Both the position numbers and the translations under genes were made by a program. The notes under the pieces are model-generated. The model searched no databases and was not told where the DNA came from. It worked only from the letters and a program-made list of their open reading frames with translations. This document shows, in pieces, positions 1 through 9,187 of a stretch of DNA of 64,000 nt. The stretch comes from Spisula solida (lineage: Eukaryota; Mollusca; Bivalvia; Venerida; Mactridae), in NCBI GenBank assembly GCA_947247005.1, contig OX365948.1, positions 12,017,455 through 12,081,454 on the forward strand. Reading direction: 5' to 3'. Each line of letters opens with the position of its first letter. Positions within the stretch are counted from its first letter, which is position 1.

Positions 1-278
1 TATAAAACTTGGTCAGAATGATCATCTGAACAAAATCTAGGTCTAGTACGATATTGGGTCATCAGGGGTCAAAAACTAGGTCACAAGGTCAAATCATAGA
101 CAAAGTTTGGCTTAAACTTAAATATGGGTTGATGTGATGTAAATTACAAGGTCCCTTGTTAAGACAATATGAAAACCTTGTACATGCAATAGAGACTGCA
201 TTCACTTGGTTGCCATTAAGGGACCTGCATGAACTACTACGGCAGGTGAGCGACCTAGGGCCCAAAGGGCCCTCTTGT
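1..278 (+). mobile_element. Truncated Helitron-like element: end of 145-bp core and GGGCCC-hairpin tail
   Basis: The first ~110 bases match the 145-bp unit of the array at 9188-10736 (runs such as CTAGGTCACAAGGTCAAATCATAG). The stretch ends in the same tail as that element, GGTGAGCGACCTAGGGCCC. The tail folds into a hairpin at 257-273 (AGGGCCC, AAA loop, GGGCCCT) followed by CTTGT. Bases ~115-245 do not match the core and may be an unrelated insertion or a diverged segment. It lies in an SGTA intron. The class call as a non-autonomous Helitron-like (HINE-type) element is inferred from the tandem core plus the 3' hairpin. Confidence 0.6.
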
Positions 279-569
279 TCTTATTCTTTTATGTGTGGAA
301 ATTATGTGAAGTACATGATGAGGTCATTATAAATGAACAGCTTCGTTTATATTACGTGTATTTTTGTTTTTCTAAAAATCAAGAATTTCAGAATACAATT
401 GATGTGCTTTCTTTAAATAGCTTTAAAACATTTGAACAGTCTTATTACTGTTTTGAAGAGAATAATAAAGGTCAAGGTGGCAGGACTTGTTGCAGAAATT
501 ATAATCTAGGATTCTCAAATTTATTCTGTTTTGTATATGGATATTTTCTTGTGTTGAATGGTTTAACCT
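279..569. other. Intronic stretch with no recognised feature
   Basis: AT-rich sequence between two repeats within the SGTA intron. An open frame of about 120 codons crosses it, but it starts from TTG, has no domain and has no splice context, so I do not call it a gene. Confidence 0.5.
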
Positions 570-1112
570 TTAAAGGTGCTGTCTCACATATTGGGCTAAA
601 ATGTTTGTATATCGTGATTTTCCAACCTAACCAAGTATTGATGTAATAGAAAGCCACTGACGGTTGCTTTATGAAAGATTTGGTGCAAATAAGCAATTTT
701 AACCACTCTTGATATCACCCACTGAGTATTTTTTTCTTGAAAAAAGCACTAAGTTTCCTTCCAACATGCTTTGTGAATTATGTTATTCACATGTGATCGA
801 ACTGTAACATCAACAAACTACAGCGTAAACATCAGTGAGGTATTCGGTTCGATGTTCGATTCGTTTTCATCAAATGCGAACAAATTTCAGGCAATTTAAG
901 TAATAGTAGTGTTAATACTATAGGGTATTATCACCCTGTAGAATTTTTTATGTAAAAATACTAAATAACTACCAATTGCCGAAGTTTCTCAAATTATTTT
1001 AGATATCAGTGTGGTTTATGGAATATACAGGCAACTACACCAAAATTACGCGAATATTTGACAATTTAATTTTATTTTTGCAATACACCAATATGTGAGG
1101 CAGTCCCTTTAA
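570..1112. mobile_element. MITE-like element with ~25-bp terminal inverted repeats
   Basis: The left end TTAAAGGTGCTGTCTCACAT (570 on) and the reverse complement of the right end (1088-1112, TTAAAGGGACTGCCTCACAT) match over about 25 bases with 3 mismatches. The ~543-bp interior has no meaningful ORF. Ends in TTAA could reflect a TTAA or TTA target. The superfamily is not assigned. Confidence 0.6.
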
Positions 1113-1406
1113 GCTTGAATTTATTACATGCTTCTTGCAGGGAACATTAATAATGTTCCAGAGAAAGTCGTGCATTACCAAATATTTAGATTAGTGTTTA
1201 TAGCACACCTCAGATATGTTCGTGGTACTTTCTGCTTATAAATACACTGGCCAAAGTTAAGGTAAAAATTAACTTTTAAATTATCCTAGGACCTACCCCT
1301 GATCTCCCAAAGCATCTATAAATAGAAATCTCAGCTAAAATTGAGATTTTGCTTTAATCAGAGTCTCAATTTGAGATTAATCTGAAGTTTGAGCTCTTGA
1401 AATTTA

Positions 1407-1420
1407 TCATTATAAACTGA
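1407..1420. repeat. Left copy of 14-bp target-site duplication
   Basis: TCATTATAAACTGA occurs here and again at 4492-4505. The two copies flank the Penelope-like element exactly. Confidence 0.75.
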
Positions 1421-1692
1421 AAAATAAAAAAATAAAAAAAAAAAAAAAAAAACTTGAATGCCCCGGGCACGAACAAAACATTTGCAGAGGCCGTACGCAG
1501 CGGGGCACATCACTCACTAGATCAGAATCTGCAAATTCAATTCCGGAAGTTTCTGGAGATATTACGGGACCTCACGTCAGTGCCGGTGATACAAACCGGA
1601 AGTCACGTAGATTCATACGTACCAAAAACAGGAACGCGTGGAAGAAACACAAGAAACGTAAGCAACAAATCGAAAGGGGGAAAAAGACAGTT

Positions 1693-3930
1693 TTGAACTT
1701 ATCAAGTAGAAATCTTACAGCAGATGAATACATAGTGCTAGGAAAAGGTTTGACTTTTTGTCCCAAAATTAAAAGCCACGACAAAACTAAGCTGGCCGAA
1801 GAAACATTCCTTTACTCCCGTAGAATGCGCCTTAAAGAGTATTTTTACAATAGCGAGGATTCTTATAACACTAACATTGATTTTGATTACCAGCTGCCCT
1901 TTTTTAATAAAAAAAAGTCGGCCTTTATCCCTTCCAGTGGTAGAGACTCATATCTTGATTTTTACATTGAAGCCATAACGCAGGAAATTTTACATAAGGC
2001 ATTGCCTAAGAAAATGCATAGTAATATATCAAAAGTTGAACTTAACGCTTTGAATCAACTGGCTACTGACCAATCCATAATAATTAAGAAAGCCGATAAA
2101 TCGGGTAATATTGTTATTATGAATAAGTGTGATTACAGTGCGGAAGTTCTTAGACAGTTAGAAAATACATTATACTACGAGCAACTTGCTGATAATCCTA
2201 AAGATCAGGTACATGATAATATAACTAATTGTATAAAACAAATATCTAGTACCAATGCACACGTGAATGACGAATTTGATGTTTTTTCGGCAAATATTCA
2301 AACACCTCAATTCTATATTTTACCTAAAATTCACAAAGAAAAAGATATGCAATGTCCTCTTGGTTATCCTGGCAGACCCATTGTAGCGGGTTGTAACTCC
2401 GCTACTGCCAATATCTCCAAATATGTCGACCATGTCCTCAAACCTATAATGCAGTCTCTACCGTCTTATATAAAAGACACTAACGATTTTATTAATAGAA
2501 TTAAATCCGTTAAATTTAATAGCAAAGATTCTTATCTCGTTACTCTTGATGTCAATTCACTCTATACGAATATTCCCCATACTGACGGTGTTGATGCATG
2601 CAAGTACTTCTTAGACGCAGAAAATAACAATAGTAGACTTTCCAGTGATAATGTCGCTAATCTTATCCAGCTTATTCTTGAAAACAACTGTTTTCAATTT
2701 AATGATGTCAATTATCGCCAACGTATGGGTACGGCAATGGGGAGTCCTATGGCCCCAGCGTACGCGTCCTTATTTATGGGTAAGTTAGAAAATGATTTTT
2801 TGAATTCGAGAAATCTTAAGCCTACATTATGGTTCCGATTTTTGGATGATATATTTTTAATTTGGGACCATTCTTTTCAAGAGCTTACGGATTTCATTAA
2901 CGATCTTAATGATTTTCATCCTTCCATTAAATTTTCTCACAATGTCTCTTTGTCTGATGTAGCATTTTTGGATGTGCATGTCAAAAAAGGCGATTCTCTG
3001 GATATTGAAACTGATGTATATGTGAAACAAACTAATATCCACCAATATGTAGAATATTCATCATGTCATCCTAAATCATGTAAAAACGGAATACCGTTTA
3101 GTCAAGCTAAGAGATATAGACGCATTATATCTAATGACGATTCCTATCAAAAGTCTATTGCTGAATTACGCGAATTTTTCTTAGATCGTAACTATCCTTC
3201 TAATATTGTTGACGATGCAATAAACAAGGCATCTGGGTTAAGCCAGGAACAGGCGTTGCAAGTTTCCGAAAAAAGTGACAGTTCCTGCATACCTTTTGTT
3301 GTTGAATATAGTCCTTCCCTGCCAAATATAGGCGTTATATTAAATAAATATTGGGATTTACTTAAACTGTCACAGAAAGATAGCGTTAATTTTGTCCATT
3401 CTTATAAGCCGGTTCTTGTTTTTAAACGTCCTAGAAATATAAAGGATATTCTTGTACGAGCTAAATTTTCTTCTAATCAAAGTCAACATTATTTGTCACA
3501 GACTTGTAACAGGCGCAGATGTTCACATTGTAAACATATTGTTGCCGATAGTCAGTTTACTAGCTCTAACACTAACGAGTCATTTAATCTCAAACGCTCT
3601 GCTAATTGTTCATCGCAGGATGTCATTTATCTTATAACCTGTAAAAAATGTCAGAAACAATACGTTGGACAAACTAATCAACAAGTTTCTAAAAGAATGA
3701 ACAGTCATCGTTTTGACATAAATAATTTTGATGAGACATACGCCACTTATTCGTCTAATGTCGCTGTCCATTTCAATTCTATGGACCATTCTATATCCGA
3801 TTTTTCATTCATGCCAATTGACATTGTACATGATACTATGCAGCGTCTATGTAAAGAAACATTCTGGATACATAGACTTAAGACTTTGTATCCAGATGGA
3901 ATGAACGCAAAGGTCATTTATGACAAATAG
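1693..3930 (+). CDS. Penelope-like element polyprotein: reverse transcriptase plus GIY-YIG endonuclease
   Basis: The protein copies element RNA into DNA and nicks the target. Counting from the TTG at 1693 there are 745 residues. The reverse transcriptase has motif A with Asp at ~286 (TLDVNSLYTNIP), motif B (MGTAMGSPMAPAYASLFM, ~345-362) and the catalytic FLDD pair at ~385-386. A CxxC pair (RRCSHC, ~609-613) precedes the C-terminal GIY-YIG nuclease: IYLITC at ~645-650, YVGQT at ~657-661, and a candidate metal-binding Glu near 722 in KETFW. The frame is open upstream of 1693, through a Lys/Arg-rich stretch, back to the A-tract near 1453 with no ATG. The true N-terminus is therefore missing or uses a non-AUG start. 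The first in-frame ATG is near 1825. No internal stop or frameshift is seen. The domain order fits the Neptune/Nematis type of element, but the exact clade is not settled. Confidence 0.9.
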   Translation: MNLSSRNLTADEYIVLGKGLTFCPKIKSHDKTKLAEETFLYSRRMRLKEYFYNSEDSYNTNIDFDYQLPFFNKKKSAFIPSSGRDSYLDFYIEAITQEILHKALPKKMHSNISKVELNALNQLATDQSIIIKKADKSGNIVIMNKCDYSAEVLRQLENTLYYEQLADNPKDQVHDNITNCIKQISSTNAHVNDEFDVFSANIQTPQFYILPKIHKEKDMQCPLGYPGRPIVAGCNSATANISKYVDHVLKPIMQSLPSYIKDTNDFINRIKSVKFNSKDSYLVTLDVNSLYTNIPHTDGVDACKYFLDAENNNSRLSSDNVANLIQLILENNCFQFNDVNYRQRMGTAMGSPMAPAYASLFMGKLENDFLNSRNLKPTLWFRFLDDIFLIWDHSFQELTDFINDLNDFHPSIKFSHNVSLSDVAFLDVHVKKGDSLDIETDVYVKQTNIHQYVEYSSCHPKSCKNGIPFSQAKRYRRIISNDDSYQKSIAELREFFLDRNYPSNIVDDAINKASGLSQEQALQVSEKSDSSCIPFVVEYSPSLPNIGVILNKYWDLLKLSQKDSVNFVHSYKPVLVFKRPRNIKDILVRAKFSSNQSQHYLSQTCNRRRCSHCKHIVADSQFTSSNTNESFNLKRSANCSSQDVIYLITCKKCQKQYVGQTNQQVSKRMNSHRFDINNFDETYATYSSNVAVHFNSMDHSISDFSFMPIDIVHDTMQRLCKETFWIHRLKTLYPDGMNAKVIYDK

Positions 3931-4401
3931 ATTTAGCGTCTTTCACGCATGTTGTATAATATGATAAAAATCGTTAGTTCCTATTACTCTGTTTTATATA
4001 TCTTACCAATAGGAATTATTGAGTATCATGTATGATCCGGTTTTTTAATTGCAGTGCTGTATAACCTCTCTACAGCGACCCCTGTTTAGCAACTACCTCT
4101 TAATATAATTATGAGTATTCATTTTTTTCACTAGCCTTTTTTCCTTCAAATCTTACCTTTGGAGAGCTACTACCTCTTAAGTACGACCACCCTTTGTAGC
4201 TCCTATTTTGTGTTGCTTTATAGAGGTTATACATGTACTGTATAGTATATATTATTATTGTTGTTCTTTACAATTCAATATATGAAACGTTGTTCATATG
4301 TATTCATATGTATTTTGCGCTGCATTTACTATGTAACGTCTTTTGGCGCCACCGCGTTATTATGCATGACGTTACGTCATCATTGTTTTTGTATATAATA
4401 A

Positions 4402-4447
4402 TCATTACCTGAAGAAGCCTTCTGGGCGAAACGTTGTAGTCTAATGA
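4402..4447 (+). ncRNA. Hammerhead-ribozyme-like motif in the element 3' end
   Basis: Core boxes CTGAAGA (4409-4415, fits CUGANGA) and GAAAC (4428-4432) flank a short GCC/GGC stem. A GTA or GTC cleavage triplet follows at 4436-4441. Stem I is TCATTA (4402-4407) against TAATGA (4442-4447), six perfect pairs. Stem III would be only two pairs (AC/GT) with a GTT loop, as in the minimal type I hammerheads known from Penelope-like elements. An extra A before stem II and bulges in stem I leave catalytic activity uncertain. Confidence 0.5.
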
Positions 4448-4491
4448 ATATACATTAAATGTTATTCGTGTTTGGTGGTTTCTCTCTATCT

Positions 4492-4505
4492 TCATTATAA
4501 ACTGA
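4492..4505. repeat. Right copy of 14-bp target-site duplication
   Basis: TCATTATAAACTGA, identical to 1407-1420, marks the 3' edge of the Penelope-like insertion. Confidence 0.75.
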
Positions 4506-4680
4506 GAATAATGTTTCTGTTTTATGATGCCACTTTTAAGTTCAGCTTCCCATGACGATAAACATAAGACACATGACAGTATTTGAGATGAGATTTAGCT
4601 CAGATTGAGATTCTTCGAAAGATCGAGGGCCAGGTTAATTTGCTTGAGTAAGAACATATTGATACATGCAGAATATGTGA

Positions 4681-4973
4681 GGACTACATTAAGATTTATC
4701 ATATAACTGGATGCTACATGTATTTGGGGACTACATCAAGATTTATCATATAACTGGATGCTACATGTATTTGGGGACTACATCAAGATTTATCATATAA
4801 CTGGATGCTACATGTATTTGGGGACTACGTCAAGATTTATCATATAACTGGATGCTACATGTATTTGGGGACTATGTCAAGATTTATCAAGATTTATCAT
4901 ATAACTGTATGCTACATGTATTTGGGTACTACATCAAGATTTATCATATAACTGTATGCTTCATGTATTTCAG
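4681..4973 (+). repeat. 47-bp tandem array (~6 copies) ending at an SGTA splice acceptor
   Basis: Units beginning GGACTACATCAAGATTTATC start at 4681, 4728, 4775, 4822 and 4869, exactly 47 bp apart. The fifth has an 11-bp internal duplication, and a sixth, more diverged unit starts near 4925. Where the other units read CATGTATTTGGGG, the last reads CATGTATTTCAG, which is the splice acceptor of the next SGTA exon. The array therefore includes or derives from the intron end. Confidence 0.9.
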
Positions 4974-5036
4974 GATGACAAATATGATGCAGGGAATGAG
5001 TCAAGGGGGAGGAGATTTCAGTAATATCATGCAGAT
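4974..5036 (+). CDS. SGTA: SGTA exon (third from last)
   Basis: Acceptor TGTATTTCAG at 4964-4973 and donor GTAAGT at 5037. It encodes MTNMMQGMSQGGGDFSNIMQ, with the next Met codon split across the intron. Confidence 0.75.
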
Positions 5037-6181
5037 GTAAGTATATACAATGTACAGTTTGTACCTCATTATTATTCTTTAAAACATGTTCCCAACCAGG
5101 TCATTAGATCGGTCAAGTTGAAAGCATTACACATATTTTCTTGTTAGTTTACTTTTATCATGTTTATCAATGTCTTTCAACAATTTTTTGTATTCAACAT
5201 CAACATACTTTTGTGTCACACTTCCCTGCAAAAGATTCTGCATACTTGTTTTCAGTATGTGGTCTTGTGCACACGAGGTTTTTCTGCAGAATTAAGGCCC
5301 TTGTTTGTTTAATTTATGATACATGATGTATATTCCATAATAAAATGCAAATTGAACTGAATACAATGAAATAGCTTACATTCATTTTGTGACTCCTCAT
5401 GGTGCCTTATTCTTATTTGGCTATATATGTTTTTTTTCTGAGATGCCACTCTTGGCTCCACTCCAAGATATTTCAGTCTATGAATTTAGGATTTGAAACT
5501 ACATGCCTAAATTAGCAAAAGTAAATAGTCTTCCTTTATCAGTCTCTGTACGTATATCCTGCACAAATCACTCGCTCGAATCAGTAATTACTTGTCCAGG
5601 ACAAGTGCTAATTTGGCTGTCTGAAATACGAATGGTTTACATGCTTAGTGTTCTAGGTTTGTCTCAAAGCTGATATACAGTGAATTAATCTTCCAGGGGG
5701 CAACAACTAGCAGCGCAAATGCAGGAACAAAATCCAGAATTAGTGAGCGAGTTACGAACACAAATGGGACGTCCACCAACTAATCCTGATGATCCACAGG
5801 ATCCTCAGCAGCCACCTCCTGGTCCTGGTAAATCAATATTTATTCGTATAAGTGTACTTTTTTTTAAATGGGCCAAAATTTCATGAACGTTTTGTCATAA
5901 ACTGAAATGGCAAACTTTTCAAACAACTTGTTTAATACTATAGAAATTGTAACGATAACAACCTATTCTAGACTAATAAAACTTGAACTATGGTAAAGGT
6001 TGCATTGTCTTGTTAAATTCTATTATAACTTTAATCATTGCAAAAACTATTCTAATAAAACTTTAACCATAGCAAACTTGAGTGAACTTAAGTTGCAGAA
6101 TGTTTATGTCTGTATTTATTGTTGACTATAACCATCATACAAACATTCCTATCTTCAGATAATGATGGAAGTCAGATATGA
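4974..6181 (+). CDS. SGTA: SGTA, 3' part (last three coding exons), small glutamine-rich TPR co-chaperone
   Basis: SGTA is a cytosolic co-chaperone that sorts tail-anchored and mislocalised membrane proteins with BAG6 and Hsp70/Hsp90. Exons 4974-5036, 5697-5827 and 6159-6181 join in frame with GT-AG borders. They encode the Gln/Met-rich C-terminal tail: NIMQMGQQLAAQMQ then EQNPELVSELRTQM, a Pro-rich stretch (RPPTNPDDPQDPQQPPPGP) and the ending DNDGSQI-stop. The QQxAxQMxxQNPELxxxLRxQ core is the hallmark of the family's C-terminus. The dimerisation and TPR exons are not in the window and must lie to the left. The exon at 4974 begins with the last base of a split codon. The 3' UTR follows 6181, with polyadenylation signals at 6590 and 6828. 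Confidence 0.8.
5697..5827 (+). CDS. SGTA: SGTA exon (second from last), conserved QNPEL core
   Basis: Acceptor TCTTCCAG and donor GTAAAT at 5828. It encodes the conserved QQLAAQMQEQNPELVSELR segment and the Pro-rich tail. The phase agrees with both neighbours. Confidence 0.8.
6159..6181 (+). CDS. SGTA: SGTA last coding exon
   Basis: Acceptor ATCTTCAG at 6151-6158. Only seven codons and the TGA stop (DNDGSQI). The split Asp codon matches the preceding donor phase. The 3' UTR follows directly. Confidence 0.65.
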
Positions 6182-6833
6182 TGCTGTCCATAGAAGATAT
6201 AGTTCTGACATTTGAATAACAAGCTGTAAAAATATAGAGAGCTACATGATATGTGTTCCACATATGTTGACCTGGACCAAATTCCTTGTGTATGTGTTAA
6301 TTGATGGATTTACTGTAAAGGAATTAAATGTTTACAGTAACCAAACAAGTAAAGAATCAATCAAACTAAATGTATGTACTGCATGAAACATGTTGATGGA
6401 CAGCATGCCATTGAACTAGTCACAGTTGCTAGCACGTACAAATGAACTGCATTTTTTTATGACACTGAAGTTAAATGTTTTCCAAATGTTGTTTTTGTAC
6501 CAATGTCATAAAGACTGAATAGGATTATTATATACCCATGAATTTAGATAATGTATTGATTTGATTGTTAAGCCTACACTGTATATTGTAATAAAATATT
6601 ACTGGTTGGATATTGTTTGAATGAATTTATTTGTGAATCTAAAGTGAAAGAAACAAAATCAACTATTTGTTACTTTTCATGTTCAATTTTAACTTAAATG
6701 TTGTTTTTAAGTTTTATGTGATGTAAAGATGTTGTTTGTTAGACAGATTTAGTATAAAGCTAGGAGAACTAGTTACAGCTTATTGCCTTATAGTAGGTCA
6801 TACAGTATTGTAAAATAGGCATTTTGTAATAAA
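6182..6833 (+). other. SGTA: SGTA 3' UTR with two polyadenylation signals
   Basis: AT-rich non-coding sequence after the stop. AATAAA hexamers occur at 6590-6595 and 6828-6833; a further one near 7304 could serve a longer form. Confidence 0.55.
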
Positions 6834-8326
6834 AGTGAGTATCTTCAATTTCCCTTCAATTCATCCGCAAAAAAAATAATGAAAATATAGGTATTACTCG
6901 AACACATTAATTGATCCTCCTACCTTCTATTAGTATAAGTTAACAACATTTGGTTTATTGCCTATAGTTTACTGCGGTCTTTTATTTTATAATTAAGTAT
7001 TACAAATATAAGTTATTAATGAGGCATACTGTGACACTAATCCAAATGACAAGTATAGCTAGCCTTTCTCACAGATATTTATATATTCTGCTCAAGAAAC
7101 TTGACATATTTTCGTGCAGAAAGATCAGAGGACCAGATTAATTGTTTGGATAATATATTTTGCTAACATTTGATCATTTGTTCACCTGAAAAAATGAATA
7201 CTATATTGCCTATAGTTATAACTGTATTAATATGAATTTTCATAAGAATTAACAATTTATTGTTTACATTTGTATCTGTCGAGAAATGATATTTGAACTG
7301 TCAATAAATTATTTTAAAAACTGGCACTTTTTTTTAACAAACCCTGTTTTTGGCTATTTTGAAGAAAAGGATGTAGAGCTATAATTGTACTAACCGGCAT
7401 CTTCTTAATGTGAAGTTTTCAACGAGTTTGTATTTCAGATATACCGATGGAGGTAACTTAATGTTACTTGGTATACATAATACAGACAGCTCGTCCGAGT
7501 ACACGTCTTGGGACAAAAACATAGAATCATCGTGGCCAAGGTCACTGTTACTAAAAATAGAATATCAGTTTCTGCTCTGTTACTAAAAATAGAAAGTCAG
7601 TCTCCTCTTGTTTTCTGCAAGTTTCTATTTTAAAATACTGTTTGAGGTACATAAATAAATTTTAGTCTACATACAGCTTGTGTGGAGATAACAGTTGGGA
7701 TTGAAAATGGGGCCAAAGTGGTCAAGGTCACTGTTACTAAAATTAGAAAATCAATTCTGACAAAGTGCTGTAGTCAAGTGTGGTGACCGTCATTTGATGC
7801 TCTGGTTTACATGTTTTGTCTGTTGATGAAGCAACGCAAGATATAACTTTCATCACGGTTTTTACTTCAGATGTTTAGGTGTTATAACCACTTTTTGGTA
7901 ATGAAATAAATGCTACATCTTTAATGATACACTGACATATGTCTAGTCTGCATTAACTGGGGAGTATTTTTATATATTTGTGTACTGGATGGTGAGTATA
8001 GTGTATTGTGTATACTGTATACAATTGAAGAATTATTTATATACTTTGTACATACATACATAATACATAGAAACACAATATTCTTAGAACTGTGAAGGCT
8101 GATTGAGTATATCAGAGAATTGGGTCTCTGCATAAAGACTTGCTATAATGTGCCTGCCGGCCATCGCATAGAATTTCAGGGTTTATGATATTGCCACTGA
8201 TAGCATAAGTCGACAAAAGATTAATTTTGGGTATAGTTATTGCAAGAAAACGTATCCTCTGAAAACAAGAAATACTTTTTTTTCAAAATCTGATGTAAGA
8301 GTTTTAGGTGGCAACTAAAGCATGTA
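6834..8326. other. Intergenic stretch, no gene seen
   Basis: AT-rich. Short dispersed copies of a GGTCACTGTTACTAAAA motif occur near 7541, 7577 and 7727. A possible alternative SGTA terminal exon near 7440 is discussed under findings. Otherwise I see nothing. Confidence 0.4.
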
Positions 8327-8489
8327 ATAATCAGGGGTCCTACAGTTCTGGAATAATCTGGATTTTCTGCTATAGAAAGAATTAACTATACTGCACAAAA
8401 TACGTTATTTGATGCTAATGACATTCTAAAGGGACTTGCAACTCGTTTTCAGGATTGGGCATTATGCCTCGGTAGGACCCCTGAATAAT
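8327..8489. mobile_element. Short MITE with ~16-bp terminal inverted repeats
   Basis: ATAATCAGGGGTCCTAC at the left is matched by GTAGGACCCCTGAATAAT at the right (8472-8489). A related half-copy lies at 21164-21235 in the opposite orientation. The two copies show this is a dispersed family. Confidence 0.65.
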
Positions 8490-9111
8490 GCAGTCATTTT
8501 TTAGGAACAGATGACGATATATTGAGCTATTATAGACCGAGGCTCAAATGTATATTTGTGTTCTTATAAAACCATTTAGTGCTAAAATTAGTTTTGAATG
8601 TTCATGTATTGAGAGAAGTTGTTTGCTGTTTTCTACCCATTTGCATTTATTTAATGATTTTTTTGTTGTTAATGCATCATTCTGTTCCGTTAGCCTGCAA
8701 ACAGTGTGCCATTTGTCAGGATTATTGCTATATGCATTCTCATAACCTGCCGTGTATATTGTCAGCAATTGCCTGGTATACATATAGACGAGCATAGAGT
8801 AAGGACAGCTATCAAATGGAAGTGGATGAGACTGTATGTTATTGTAAAATCTTATCTTAATATATAGAAAAATGGCAGATCCATTCTGCTGTTAAAACTA
8901 GTTATTTTTGTGGTTCTAAAAAAAGTACAAAGTCAAACCTTGGTTTGTAATTATTGGGTCCAAACTTTGATTAAGAGCATGGTTTCTATTAGTTCATTTC
9001 CCATAGATCAATATTATTAAAAGAGCATGATCATGAAGCAAGCATTGATAAATGAATTGTCAATGATTGTAAAAGCATGATCAACATAATTATGATGCTG
9101 GAGGTTTTGTT
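8490..9111. other. Intergenic stretch, no gene seen
   Basis: Overlapping small open frames on both strands near 8544-8797 have no domain or splice context. Nothing else is recognised. Confidence 0.4.
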
Positions 9112-9143
9112 AGCTCACCTGTCACAAAGTGACAAGGTGAGCT
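9112..9143 (+). repeat. Head hairpin of the Helitron-like element
   Basis: AGCTCACCTGTCAC pairs with GTGACAAGGTGAGCT across an AAA loop, with one unpaired A. Confidence 0.85.
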
Positions 9144-9187
9144 TTTGTGATCGCTCTTCGTCCGTCGTCCGTCCGTCCGTCCGTCCA

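Larger units (their letters stand above)
1421..4491 (+). mobile_element. Penelope-like retroelement, near-intact, bounded by a 14-bp duplication
   Basis: A ~3.07 kb retroelement lies between two copies of TCATTATAAACTGA. It carries one long frame with a reverse transcriptase followed by a GIY-YIG endonuclease, the signature of Penelope-like elements, which prime at telomere-like or nicked targets. The 5' boundary is an A-rich tract (1421-1452) that runs straight into the open frame without an ATG, suggesting 5' truncation. The 3' region (3931-4491) is untranslated and holds a hammerhead-like motif at 4402-4447. The intact frame and perfect duplication suggest a fairly recent insertion. It sits in the sense direction in an SGTA intron. 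Confidence 0.85.

Noticed and set aside
275..646. 123-codon + strand open frame
   Set aside because: Starts at TTG, no domain, overlaps the tail of a Helitron-like element and a MITE end.
1454..1696. 80-codon frame before the Penelope-like ORF
   Set aside because: No ATG start; the main ORF's own frame is open through the same bases, so this is a shadow frame.
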